Below are positions 56,236 to 64,000 of a stretch of 64,000 nucleotides of DNA, one piece after another. The notes below the pieces were generated by a model, which saw only the letters and a program-made list of their open reading frames with translations, searched no databases and was not told where the DNA came from. Positions within the stretch are counted from its first letter, which is position 1; every line of letters starts with the position of its first letter. Origin of the DNA: Streptomyces sp. col6. GTDB lineage: Bacteria > Actinomycetota > Actinomycetes > Streptomycetales > Streptomycetaceae. The DNA lies in assembly GCF_008042035.1 (NCBI RefSeq), contig NZ_RDBL01000013.1:1145540-1209539 (forward strand), written 5' to 3'. The position numbers and the translations under genes are program-made.

Positions 56236-58877
56236 GCGAGGACCGGGGCGCGGTGCCGCTGCCCGCCGACTGGGCCGTCCTGGGCAAGGAGCCGGGCCGC
56301 AGCATGGGGTACGAGGTCCTGGACGGCAGCCTGCCCGGGAACAGGGCCCAGCGCTATCTGTGGAGCGCCACCACCGGCACCCCGGACGTCCGCGATCCGG
56401 CCGGCAGCCTGCCCTGGCGGGTCTTCCTCAGCACCGCGGACGGCGAGGACCGGCCCGTCTGCGCGGTGGTCGACACCACCTGGGACGGCTCCAAGGACGC
56501 CACCGGCACGCCCAGTTACACCTGGCGGCTGCTGCTCGCCGAATGGCAGCCCGCCAGCCGCGCCGGGGTGACCTGGACCTCGCTCGACCGGGCCGCCGCG
56601 CGCGCCGAGACCCTTCCCGGCGCGGAAGCCGTCCTGCACGCCGAGCGCACCCCTGCCGCCGAACTCGCCGACACCGTCGACCGGCTGGGATTCGAGTGGG
56701 CCGCCGCCATGGCCGCCCTCCTCCTGGACGGCCGTCACCTCGTCATCACCGCCCCGCGCGGCGGCACCCTCCCGGACATCGACGAACGGGTCCGGGTCCT
56801 CGACGCGATCTGCGCCCTGCTCCCGTACGGCTGCCGCACCTGGCTCAGCGGCGCCACCTGGGCCGGGAAGGCCGAGCACGCCCTGCGGCTGGTGTTCGCC
56901 GGGTCCGCGCGCACCGGGCAGACGGAAACGCCCCTCGCCACCGGACGGCCCCCGGCCCCCGGCAGTGACACCGCCCGCGTCTACCTCGCCGAACTCGCAC
57001 GGGTCCGGGCCAAGCGGGAGTCGACCGCCGACGTCATCGCCCACCTCCTCGCCGCCACCGCGCCCGTCCCGCTGCGCGAAGGCGCCGACGCGGTACGCGT
57101 CCTGCGCGAACTCGACCTCCTGGACTCCGTCCTGGACGCCGTACGGCAGGGCAGGGGCCAGGTGGAGGAGGTCGGCCGGCTGCTCGCCCTGCACGCCCTG
57201 GAGACCCTGGACGAGGGACGGCAGCGGGAGCTGGCCGCCTTCCTCGCGGACAGCGCCGTACACCCCGACGACGGCACCGCGAAGGCCCTGCTCGCCCGCC
57301 ACTGGACGCCGCGCATCCCGGAACTGCTGGCCGCCGAGGTCCTCGCGCGGCCCGCGTCCCAGGAGACGTTCACCCGGGCCAGGGCGTATCTGCGCCTGAT
57401 GCAGGGGCTGGAGGGGCCCACCCGCCCCACGGCGTTCGGCCGCCTGTTCACGGCGCTGGCGACCGCGCCCGGCTACGCCCCCGACTGGGCCGGGCAGCTT
57501 GCCTACATGGTGGAGAAGGAGTACGGATACTCCACCGAGGCGGTCGACCGGGTCCTCATCGGCGTCCCGGCGGCCGGACTCGCCTGGGTACGGGGGCTGT
57601 TCAGCAACCGGGCCCGCGAACTGGGTCCGCTGGACCGCCTGCTGGCCCTCGCCGCCGCGCCCGGGAACGGCCCGGTCCCCGGCTGGCTGCGCTTCGCCGG
57701 CGCGCTCACCGGGCACCACGCGGCGGCCGAGGCCACCGAGGCCGACGCCGCCGCGTTCCTCGGGGACAAGGAGGACGCCTGGCGCACCGCGCTGGAGACC
57801 GCCCGGGACCACCGGCAGCCCGGGGTCATCGGCCCCCTGTGGCCGGTCCTGCGCCGGATCCTCCTCGGCGGCCGGCCGTCCGCGCTGCCCGCGCTCCTGG
57901 AGGAGCTGGCACCCCCCGGCGCACCCGGACTCACGCCGGAGACCGCCGCCGACGCCGACCTGCTGGGGCTGCTCGGCCGGCCGGCCGGGCCCGGCGGCCG
58001 CCCAGCGGCCCCGCTGCGCCGGCTGCGCGGGATCACCGACGGCGCCCCCGCCCTCGACCGGTACGCCCACGCGCTCGTCGCCCGCACCGAAGGCGACTCC
58101 GCGTTGCGGGACGACGCCATCGAGGCCCTCCTCGGGGACCGGCCGGACCCCGTGCACGGCTGGCCCGTCCTCACCCGGTGGATGCAACAGGTGCCCAGCA
58201 CCCAGATCACCGTGTGCGAAGGGCTGTCCCAGCGGCTCAGGACCCCGGACTACGCCCGCTGGCTCGACCTCGACCTGTCCGAGAACCTGCTGGCGGACCT
58301 GGACCGCCGGGGACACGGTTGGCTGGGCGCGGTGCGGCAGTTGAGACTGGCCGTCGCCGCCGAGGCCGAACTGAACGAACTGGCCGGGATCATCATCAGC
58401 GGCTGTCCGCATCGTGCCTTCACGGGCCGCCTGCTGGACGAGGTCGCCGCCCTGCTGAGCCGGTGCGGGGCCGAGTTCGCCTTCGCGCTGACCATGGACC
58501 TGGACCGGCAGCAGCCCGGTATCGGCCTCGCCCTGTACGAGGCGCTGGGCCGCGACACCCGGTTCGAGGAGCTGCGCGCCCGGCTGATGCGCTTCAGCAG
58601 GCTGGAGGAGGAGCGGCACCGCCGGATCATCGGCGCCCTGAGCCGCTCCGCCGCACACAGCGCCGGTCCGGCCCACGCTCCGTACCAGCAGCGGCCCTTC
58701 CCGCCTGCGTCCCCGCCGGCCGCGCCCCCTCCGCAGAGCGCGCACCAGGGGCCGGGCGCGGCCGGCGGGGACGCAGGCGGGAAGGGCCGCTGCTGGTACG
58801 GAGCGTGGGCCGGACCGGCGCTGTGTCGCGAGGACGCGAGGAGAGCGAGCCGCTGCCCGCGCCCGCCCCCGGCGTGA
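56232..58877 (+). CDS. Large GTPase-associated protein (GAP1-like)
   Basis: 881 residues. The N-terminal ~250 residues (MGYEVLDGSLPGNRAQRYLWSAT, PAGSLPWRVFLST, GFEWAAAMAALLLDGRHLVITAPRGGTLPDIDERVRVLDAICALLPYGCRTWLSGATWAG) match the GAP1 N-terminal arrangement I remember from GTPase-linked actinobacterial operons, followed by a long alpha-helical middle/C-terminal region. GTG start overlaps the GTPase stop; the stop overlaps the AAA+ start (GTGA). The last ~75 codons cross a 172-bp palindrome, giving a Pro/Ala-rich tail followed by a Gly/Arg-rich one that is probably not ancestral. Confidence 0.65.
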   Translation: MSEDRGAVPLPADWAVLGKEPGRSMGYEVLDGSLPGNRAQRYLWSATTGTPDVRDPAGSLPWRVFLSTADGEDRPVCAVVDTTWDGSKDATGTPSYTWRLLLAEWQPASRAGVTWTSLDRAAARAETLPGAEAVLHAERTPAAELADTVDRLGFEWAAAMAALLLDGRHLVITAPRGGTLPDIDERVRVLDAICALLPYGCRTWLSGATWAGKAEHALRLVFAGSARTGQTETPLATGRPPAPGSDTARVYLAELARVRAKRESTADVIAHLLAATAPVPLREGADAVRVLRELDLLDSVLDAVRQGRGQVEEVGRLLALHALETLDEGRQRELAAFLADSAVHPDDGTAKALLARHWTPRIPELLAAEVLARPASQETFTRARAYLRLMQGLEGPTRPTAFGRLFTALATAPGYAPDWAGQLAYMVEKEYGYSTEAVDRVLIGVPAAGLAWVRGLFSNRARELGPLDRLLALAAAPGNGPVPGWLRFAGALTGHHAAAEATEADAAAFLGDKEDAWRTALETARDHRQPGVIGPLWPVLRRILLGGRPSALPALLEELAPPGAPGLTPETAADADLLGLLGRPAGPGGRPAAPLRRLRGITDGAPALDRYAHALVARTEGDSALRDDAIEALLGDRPDPVHGWPVLTRWMQQVPSTQITVCEGLSQRLRTPDYARWLDLDLSENLLADLDRRGHGWLGAVRQLRLAVAAEAELNELAGIIISGCPHRAFTGRLLDEVAALLSRCGAEFAFALTMDLDRQQPGIGLALYEALGRDTRFEELRARLMRFSRLEEERHRRIIGALSRSAAHSAGPAHAPYQQRPFPPASPPAAPPPQSAHQGPGAAGGDAGGKGRCWYGAWAGPALCREDARRASRCPRPPPA
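58655..58826. repeat. Perfect 73-bp inverted repeat with 26-base loop
   Basis: 58655-58727 is the exact reverse complement of 58754-58826. The loop is 58728-58753. The palindrome stops at C-C mismatches on both sides (58654/58827 and 58728/58753). It lies within the 3' end of the GAP1-like gene, 47 bases before the AAA+ start codon. Total 172 bp, not a multiple of three. Confidence 0.97.
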
Positions 58878-61039
58878 GCGACCCGTTCGCCGTGATGACC
58901 CTGAAGGGCTATCTGCGCCGGAGCGAGCACCGTACGGCGGTCGTCTTCGCGCACGCCGAGGGCACCCTGCGCCACTACCGCGCCGAGCGCGAGCTGGCCG
59001 GAGCCATGGACAGCTGGACCGACGAGCACGGCAACGGAAACCTGTGGCTGATGGTCTTCCGCAGGCCCGACCTGAACGAGGTGGCCCGGTTCGTGGAGTC
59101 CTGCCACGCCTACCCGGCCCTGGAAGCGCTGATCCGCCAGCAGGCGGGGCGGCCGGGCCGGCCCGGAACGGCCCGGATCGACTACCCGCCCGCCGCCGAG
59201 GTGGAACGGCTGGTCCACACCGTACGGCTGCGCACCGGTCTGCCCGTCGCGGACTGGCGGGAACTCGACAGCGTCGTCAAGGCGATGGGCAGCCACCCCC
59301 GCACGGCGAGCGCCTGGCGGGCCTGGCTGGAGCACCTGGGCGACACCCCCGGGGCCGCCCTCGGAGCGGCCGCGGTACGCGACTCCGTCCCCGGGGCCAC
59401 GGCGGGCGACCCCCGTAGCCCCTGGGAGCGGCTGGAGGCCATGCCGGGGCTCGACGTGGTGCGCGAGCGCTTCGAACAGCTGCGGGCCGAGGTCGAGACG
59501 GTGCGGGCGCTGCACGCCGGCGGCCGGGCCGGCCACTTCGAACCGCCCTCCCTGCACCTGGTGTTCACCGGGAACCCGGGCACCGGGAAGACCACCGTGG
59601 CCCGGCTCGTCGGGGAGATCTACCGCGACCTCGGGCTCCTGGAACGGGGCCACGTGGTCGAGGCGAAGATGAGCGACCTGGTGGCGAGCTTCGTGGGCCG
59701 GACTTCGGAGCTGACCGAGGCCACGATCGACAGCGCCCTGGACGGCGTGCTGTTCATCGACGAGGCGTACGGACTGAGCGACCAGCGCGACGGGTTCGGC
59801 GACGAGTCCATTCAGGCGCTCCTCGCCCGCATGGAGAACGACCGCGCCCGGCTCGTGGTCATCGTCGCCGGCTACCCGGACAAGATGCGGGAGTTCCTGG
59901 AGGCCAACCCCGGCCTGCGGAGCAGGTTCGCCGAGGACAACATCCTGCGCTTTCCCGACTACCCGCCACCGGCCCTGCACTCCATCGCCCTGGGCCGGCT
60001 CCGCGAGCGCGGCGCCCTCCCCGCCCCCGAGACCGAGACCCGGCTCCTGCGGATCGTCTCCGAGATGCACCGCACCCGCGACGAGTTCTTCGGCAACGCC
60101 CGCGACATGCGCACCCTCGCCGACGCCGTCTTCGCCCGCTGGTCCCACCGGGTGCGCAGCAGGGTCGACGAACCGGTCGGCCCCGACGACCTGCCGGAGC
60201 GCTACCGCGCCTACCTCGAACGCCCGGCGCCCGACCCCGCGCGGCTCCTGGCCGAGCTGGACTCGTACGTGGGACTGGGGCCGGTACGCGAGGTGCTGAC
60301 CGGGCTCGCCAACCGGCAGCGCCTGCGCCAGGCCCACGGCACCGGTGAGCTGACACCCCCGCACCTGCTGTTCATCGGCCCGCCCGGGACCGGGAAGACC
60401 TCCGTGGCCCGTCTTGTCGGCACCCTCTTCCGCGACCTCGGCCTGCTGCGCAAGGGGCATGTGGTGCCGGCGAGCCGGGCAACCCTCGTCGGCGCCCACC
60501 TCGGCGAGACCGCCAGGCTGGTCCGCGCGGCCGTGCAGGAGGCCCTGGACGGGGTGCTGTTCATCGACGAGGCGTACAGCCTGGTCAGCGATGTGCGGCA
60601 CGGCGGCTACGGGAAGGAGGCGATCGACACCCTGGTGCTGGAGATGGAGCAGTGGCGGGGCCGCCTCTCCGTGATCGTCGCCGGCTACCCCCACGAGATG
60701 GACGCCTTCCTGGCCTCCAACTCCGGCCTGCCGTCCCGCTTCACCGAGCATGTGCCCTTCCCGCACTACGGGCTCGACGACCTCCTGGAGATCCTTCGAC
60801 GGATGGCAGCGGACCAGGGCTACACCCTGGACCCCGACGTGCCCCGGCACGCGGGGGAGTGGCTCCGCGTGGTCCGGCGCGCCGACCCCGCCGGGTTCGG
60901 CAACGCCCGCACGGTCCGCAAACTGCTCGAACTCATGGAAGCCCGTCTGGCCGACCGCTTCGCCCGGGGAGGCGCGGAGGCGGAGGCCGAGGCCTTCACC
61001 CGCTTCCTGCCGGGGGACGTACCGCCACCGCCGTACTGA
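58874..61039 (+). CDS. Double AAA+ ATPase (CbxX/CfqX-like)
   Basis: 721 residues. After an N-terminal helical region of ~190 residues come two AAA+ modules. Module 1 has Walker A GNPGTGKT (233-240) and Walker B GVLFIDEAYGL; module 2 has GPPGTGKT (502-509) and GVLFIDEAYSL; each also has a sensor-like VIVAGYP and arginine-finger-like PGLRSRF/SGLPSRF. This is the CbxX/CfqX (SpoVK/EccA-like) branch. A remodelling role for partner proteins of the cluster is inferred. GTG 58874 overlaps the previous stop; there is no ribosome site, so expression depends on translation through the upstream palindrome. It ends 11 bases from the convergent coiled-coil gene. Confidence 0.85.
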   Translation: MSDPFAVMTLKGYLRRSEHRTAVVFAHAEGTLRHYRAERELAGAMDSWTDEHGNGNLWLMVFRRPDLNEVARFVESCHAYPALEALIRQQAGRPGRPGTARIDYPPAAEVERLVHTVRLRTGLPVADWRELDSVVKAMGSHPRTASAWRAWLEHLGDTPGAALGAAAVRDSVPGATAGDPRSPWERLEAMPGLDVVRERFEQLRAEVETVRALHAGGRAGHFEPPSLHLVFTGNPGTGKTTVARLVGEIYRDLGLLERGHVVEAKMSDLVASFVGRTSELTEATIDSALDGVLFIDEAYGLSDQRDGFGDESIQALLARMENDRARLVVIVAGYPDKMREFLEANPGLRSRFAEDNILRFPDYPPPALHSIALGRLRERGALPAPETETRLLRIVSEMHRTRDEFFGNARDMRTLADAVFARWSHRVRSRVDEPVGPDDLPERYRAYLERPAPDPARLLAELDSYVGLGPVREVLTGLANRQRLRQAHGTGELTPPHLLFIGPPGTGKTSVARLVGTLFRDLGLLRKGHVVPASRATLVGAHLGETARLVRAAVQEALDGVLFIDEAYSLVSDVRHGGYGKEAIDTLVLEMEQWRGRLSVIVAGYPHEMDAFLASNSGLPSRFTEHVPFPHYGLDDLLEILRRMAADQGYTLDPDVPRHAGEWLRVVRRADPAGFGNARTVRKLLELMEARLADRFARGGAEAEAEAFTRFLPGDVPPPPY

Positions 61040-61050
61040 GGCGGCGCCCC

Positions 61051-62034
61051 TCACCCGGCCCGGTGCACCACGGTCTTCCCGTCCCGGTCCCGGGCGTCCC
61101 GCTCGGCCAGGACCCGCCGCAGCGCCTCGTCGGCCGCGCCGAGGCGCCGTTCGATCTCGTCGCCGGCCGCCTCCACCTCGGCCAGCGTCACCCGGTGCTC
61201 CGGGGCGACCGTGCCGGACGGCGCGCCCCCGGGCGCCGCCAGGGCACCGGCCAGCTCCCGGTCCACCGCCGCGTACCGCCGGAGCGAGGCGACCCGGTCG
61301 CCCTGCGACTCGCGGATGCGTTCGAGCCGGGCCTGCCGTTCGGCCAGGTCCGCCGCCGCGTCGCCGTGCTCGCGCTCCTCGGCGGCCAGCGCGCGCTGCG
61401 CGGCCTCGGCCCGCTCCAGGACCTGCCGGGTGCGCGGGGCCAGGGCGGCGAGCTGGTCCTCCGACAGCCGGACCAGCGCGTCGCTGCTCGTGCGCAGTGT
61501 CCCCTCGACCCCGGCATCCCGGCCGCGCAGGGTGGCCAGCCGCTCCGCGATGACCTCCTGCTGCTCCTGGAGCGCGTCCAGGGCGAGCACCAGGCGCTCC
61601 AGCCGGCGCAGGTCGTCGACCTGGCGGCGCAGCGCCTCGTGCTCGGCGAGCCGGCCGCGCAGCGCCTCCTCGGCGGCTGCCAGCTTCTCCAGCGCGGCGT
61701 GCGCGAGCTCGGTCCGCTCACGCTCCTCCCGGACCCGTGCGCGTACGGTGTCGAGCTTGCGCATCAGCCCCTCGGTGCCGCCGCCGACCGCCTCGCCGGG
61801 CATCGCCGCCTCCAGCAGCGCGGGCAGCGCGGCGGCCAGCGCCCCGGACTCCTCCAGCGCGTCCTCCAGCGCGAACAGCGCCGCGAGGGCCGGCGCGCCG
61901 CTCTCCGCGCCGTCGACCCCTTCCAGCGCCGCGCCGGCCCACCGGAAGGCCAGGCGCAGGACCCGCAGCGCGACCTCCGCATCCGGCCCGGGGCCCGACA
62001 GCGCGGCAGCGATCTCGTCCGTGGCGTCGTTCAC
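61051..62034 (-). CDS. Coiled-coil protein embedded in the conflict cluster
   Basis: 327 residues. A ~100-residue helical N-terminal domain (DEIAAALSGPGPDAEVALRVLRLAFRWAGAALEGVDG...) is followed by ~190 residues of near-continuous coiled coil (RKLDTVRARVREERERTELAHAALEKLAAAEEALRGRLAEHEALRRQVDDLRRLERLVLALDALQEQQ...). No signal peptide. GTG 62034 is chosen because GGAG lies six bases before it; the longer frame back to 63996 is antisense to the protease gene. It is the only gene of the cluster on this strand, convergent with AAA+ and divergent from the Trypco1-like gene, sharing the 141-bp promoter region with the latter. Confidence 0.75.
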   Translation of the reverse strand: MNDATDEIAAALSGPGPDAEVALRVLRLAFRWAGAALEGVDGAESGAPALAALFALEDALEESGALAAALPALLEAAMPGEAVGGGTEGLMRKLDTVRARVREERERTELAHAALEKLAAAEEALRGRLAEHEALRRQVDDLRRLERLVLALDALQEQQEVIAERLATLRGRDAGVEGTLRTSSDALVRLSEDQLAALAPRTRQVLERAEAAQRALAAEEREHGDAAADLAERQARLERIRESQGDRVASLRRYAAVDRELAGALAAPGGAPSGTVAPEHRVTLAEVEAAGDEIERRLGAADEALRRVLAERDARDRDGKTVVHRAG

Positions 62035-62125
62035 GACGGTCTCCGTCCCCCAGGTGCACCCGATCACCACCATCACATCACCCGAAGCTTCCGCGCGGGG
62101 CGGTCCCGGCCGATACGATCGAGCT

Positions 62126-62141
62126 GCCGGAATGTTCCGGC
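62126..62141. promoter_or_regulatory. Palindromic operator candidate upstream of the Trypco1-like gene
   Basis: GCCGGAATGTTCCGGC is a 7+2+7 perfect inverted repeat just downstream of a -10-like TACGAT (62114-62119), in the divergent promoter region. A bound regulator would block transcription toward the protease genes. Confidence 0.55.
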
Positions 62142-62175
62142 CGTCACACAACCACCGCAGCCACAGGGGGACTTC

Positions 62176-62496
62176 ATGTCGGAAGTCGTGTCCTTCGAGG
62201 GCCCGGACGGCGCCTCGCTCCAGGTCGAGGTGGACGACGACGCCCCCGGGCTCGAACGCATCTCGCGCGACTCCGGCGAGGTCGTGCGCGCCGGCCGGCG
62301 GCTGGAGGACGCGCTCGCGCAGACCCGCCCCGCGCTCCGCTCCGTGATGGAGTCGGTGCGGGCGCTCGGCCCCGACGCCTACGAGATCGAGTTCGGCATG
62401 AAGTTCAACGCCGAGTCCGGCGTGGTGATCGCCAAGACCGCGATCGAGGGGCACTTCTCGGTCAAGGTCTCCTGGAACCGCCCCCAGGCGGACTGA
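62176..62496 (+). CDS. Trypsin-co-occurring small protein (Trypco1/CU044_2847 family)
   Basis: 106 residues with the pattern VVSFEGPDGASLQVEVDDDAPG ... LEDALAQTRPALRSVMESVRALGPDAYEIEFGMKFNAESGVVIAKTAIEGHFSVKVSW. This matches the small beta/alpha protein that is usually encoded next to trypsin-like proteases in conflict systems. It is thought to act as an adaptor or inhibitor for the protease. AGGGGG lies five bases before ATG 62176. The protease gene begins six bases after its stop. Confidence 0.85.
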   Translation: MSEVVSFEGPDGASLQVEVDDDAPGLERISRDSGEVVRAGRRLEDALAQTRPALRSVMESVRALGPDAYEIEFGMKFNAESGVVIAKTAIEGHFSVKVSWNRPQAD

Positions 62497-62502
62497 CCCC
62501 CC

Positions 62503-64000
62503 GTGCCGCCCGACTGGGAGCGCCCGCCCTGGCTGGTCAGCGTCCGCAGGACCGAACACGGCGACCCGGTCGGCGCCGGACTCCTCGTCACCCCGCGCCA
62601 CATCCTGACCTGCGCCCATGTCGTGGGCCCCGGACGGGCCCCGGCGCCGCCCGGCAAACCGGTGTACGTACGGTTCCAGTACGCCGCCCCGCACGACCCG
62701 CTGCCCGCCACGGTCGTGCCCGGCGGCTGGCACCCGGACACCGGCGACGGCACGGGCGACGTCGCCGTCCTCGAACTGGCGGAGCCCGCACCCCCCGAGG
62801 CCGTGCCCGCGCCGCTGCGCACCACCGACCCCGGCACCTGGGACCACCGCTTCCGCGCCTACGGCTACCCCGAGGAGCACAAGCGCCGGGGCGTCCCGGT
62901 GCGCGGCGACATCATCGGGCACGCAGGCAGCGAGTGGATCCAGGTCGAGGCGGGCCCGCACACCGGATGGGGCCTGGAGAAGGGCTTCTCGGGCGGCCCG
63001 GTGTGGGACGTCAACAGCGGGGGCGTCGTCGGCATGCTCGTCGCCCGCGACTCCGTGAACTCCGTTGACCGGCGCACCGCCTACGCCATCAAGGTCGAGG
63101 CCCTCGTCCGCTACTGGCCCGAACTGGGCCCCCTCGTCCGGGACATGACCACGAGCGAGGTGCGCGACCGGCTGGAGTCCCTGCTGTGGACGCCGCTCAC
63201 CGAGGACGGCCGCATCCCGAGGGCCGACGAGGTGGACCCGTACGACATCGGCGTCTGCCGCTCCAAGTACAGCGACCCCGGCCGGGGCGGCACGGACCGC
63301 GCCCCCTACGTCCGCCGCAGCCCCCAGGACGACCGCCTCGCCGAACTCCTCACCGGGCACCGGTTCGTGCTGCTCGCCGGGCGCTCCAAGGCCGGCAAAT
63401 CCCGCACGCTGTACGAGGCGCTGGTACGGGCGATGCCCGACGCCCGGCTCGTCGTGCCGCGCCCCGGCGACTCCGCGCGCCGGACCCTGGACGACCTCAG
63501 CCGGCTCACGCTGCCCACCGGCTCCGACCGGGTGGTGCTCTGGCTCGACGACCTGCACCGCTATCTCCACCCCGGCGGCCTCGACCTCCAGATCCTGGAC
63601 CGGCTGGCCCGCAGCCGCCCCGCCGTCACGATCGTGGCGACGATCCCCGCCAAGCAGCGGGCCGCGCTGACCGCCATGGAGAACGACGTCGGCCGCATCG
63701 CCCGTACCGTGCTCAACAAGGCGGCCACCGTCGAACTGCCTTCGCTGCTGGGCCCGCAGGACGCCGAGGCGGCCCGGGAGATGTATCCCGGCGAGGACTT
63801 CACCGCCCGGGGCATCGGCGAACTCATGGTCGCGGCGCCCAGCCTGGAGCAGCGCTTCACCGACGGCGCCGAGAGCTGCCCGGCCGGCTGGGCCCTGGCG
63901 CGCGCCGCCGCCGACTGGATGCGGATGGGCGTCACCGACCCCGTCCCGGACGCCGTCCTGCGCGAGCTGTTCGCCGCCTACCTGGCCGAGCACCACCCCG
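62503..64000 (+). CDS. Trypsin-like protease fused to a STAND-type NTPase (3' end outside window)
   Basis: At least 499 codons; the frame is open at the window end. Residues ~10-200 form a cytoplasmic trypsin-like domain with His39 (LTCAHVV), Asp86 (GDVAVLEL) and Ser163 (GFSGGPVW). A linker with APYVRRSPQDDRLAELLT leads to a P-loop NTPase: Walker A GRSKAGKS (293-300), Walker B VVLWLDDLHRYL, and TIVATIPAKQRAAL. No signal peptide is present. The start GTG 62503 (VPPDWERPPWLVSV) lies 6 bases behind the Trypco1-like stop, with no strong ribosome site. The C-terminal sensor repeats expected of a STAND protein would lie beyond the window. Confidence 0.85.
   Translation, partial: MPPDWERPPWLVSVRRTEHGDPVGAGLLVTPRHILTCAHVVGPGRAPAPPGKPVYVRFQYAAPHDPLPATVVPGGWHPDTGDGTGDVAVLELAEPAPPEAVPAPLRTTDPGTWDHRFRAYGYPEEHKRRGVPVRGDIIGHAGSEWIQVEAGPHTGWGLEKGFSGGPVWDVNSGGVVGMLVARDSVNSVDRRTAYAIKVEALVRYWPELGPLVRDMTTSEVRDRLESLLWTPLTEDGRIPRADEVDPYDIGVCRSKYSDPGRGGTDRAPYVRRSPQDDRLAELLTGHRFVLLAGRSKAGKSRTLYEALVRAMPDARLVVPRPGDSARRTLDDLSRLTLPTGSDRVVLWLDDLHRYLHPGGLDLQILDRLARSRPAVTIVATIPAKQRAALTAMENDVGRIARTVLNKAATVELPSLLGPQDAEAAREMYPGEDFTARGIGELMVAAPSLEQRFTDGAESCPAGWALARAAADWMRMGVTDPVPDAVLRELFAAYLAEHHP

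Noticed and set aside
56103..58745. An 880-codon - strand frame opposite the GAP1-like gene
   Set aside because: Gly/Arg/Pro/Gln-rich shadow in high-GC DNA, without domains; the + strand frame is coupled to its neighbours by GTGA overlaps.
58655..58826. The large inverted repeat as an insertion sequence, CRISPR unit or plain terminator
   Set aside because: No transposase or repeat-spacer pattern. It lies within an operon between coupled genes, and a 73-bp stem far exceeds a terminator. No target-site duplication could be recognised.
61051..63996. A 981-codon - strand frame
   Set aside because: Only the part up to 62034 has coding character (coiled coil, GGAG before GTG). The rest is antisense to the Trypco1-like and protease genes, which have clear catalytic motifs.
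1..64000. rRNA, tRNA, CRISPR arrays, prophage or biosynthetic gene cluster
   Set aside because: No tRNA-like or rRNA sequence, no regularly spaced repeats, no phage structural or integrase genes, and no PKS, NRPS or terpene genes were seen.

Overview
The window looks like a piece of a Streptomyces chromosome. GC content is very high, third codon positions are almost all G or C, GTG starts and GTGA/ATGA gene junctions are common, TTA codons are extremely rare, many regulators appear to be read from leaderless mRNAs, and the gene content (SoxR, HmgA, a GntR-GntK-GntP gluconate locus, mycothiol-dependent formaldehyde dehydrogenase) is actinobacterial. From memory, the same genes lie in one core region of the S. 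coelicolor chromosome. No rRNA, tRNA, CRISPR array or transposase gene was seen.

Layout. 1-8.4 kb: a cut NUDIX-VOC fusion, DUF402 and GNAT proteins, a short GntR regulator, a secreted GDSL lipase, a small conserved protein, a TetR regulator, a stand-alone type-ISP specificity-like protein, and an hmgA-gntR pair for tyrosine breakdown. 8.5-13.5 kb: a translationally coupled three-gene envelope module (beta-helix protein, cupredoxin-like lipoprotein, polytopic membrane protein) with a TetR gene behind it. 13.6-22.2 kb: an orphan sugar-type ABC ATPase, then two small TetR regulons recognisable by matched operators. One covers ALDH-ADH plus an acyl-CoA dehydrogenase; the other a MaoC hydratase. 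22.2-28 kb: soxR, a secreted penicillin-acylase-like enzyme and a Tat-exported NamZ-type muramidase. 28-34.6 kb: a third TetR regulon (SDR, acyl-CoA ligase, acyl-CoA dehydrogenase, aminoglycoside-phosphotransferase-like kinase) with a shared operator. 34.6-44.3 kb: an enolase-superfamily dehydratase, an MDR oxidoreductase, a DUF202 pair, NUDIX, DMT transporter, FAD dehydrogenase, FUSC protein, ASCH protein and a molybdopterin/cytochrome b pair. 44.2-49.8 kb: the gluconate locus with two GntR boxes, the mycothiol formaldehyde-detoxification pair and a pseudouridine synthase. 49.8-50.5 kb: a small island with an SDR gene remnant and a NUDIX gene. 50.6-52.9 kb: two paralogous membrane-anchored Cys-containing proteins.

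The most unusual part is 53.1-64 kb, a multi-gene NTPase-rich system: zinc-ribbon/vWA-like protein, GTPase, a large GTPase-associated (GAP1-like) protein, a double AAA+ protein, a convergent coiled-coil protein, a Trypco1-like small protein and a trypsin-like protease fused to a STAND-type NTPase that runs off the window. The protein types match NTP-dependent biological-conflict (immune/suicide) systems predicted in multicellular bacteria. The first gene carries three TTA codons, which would tie it to the bldA developmental tRNA. The GAP1-AAA junction holds a perfect 73-bp inverted repeat that no ordinary gene feature explains.
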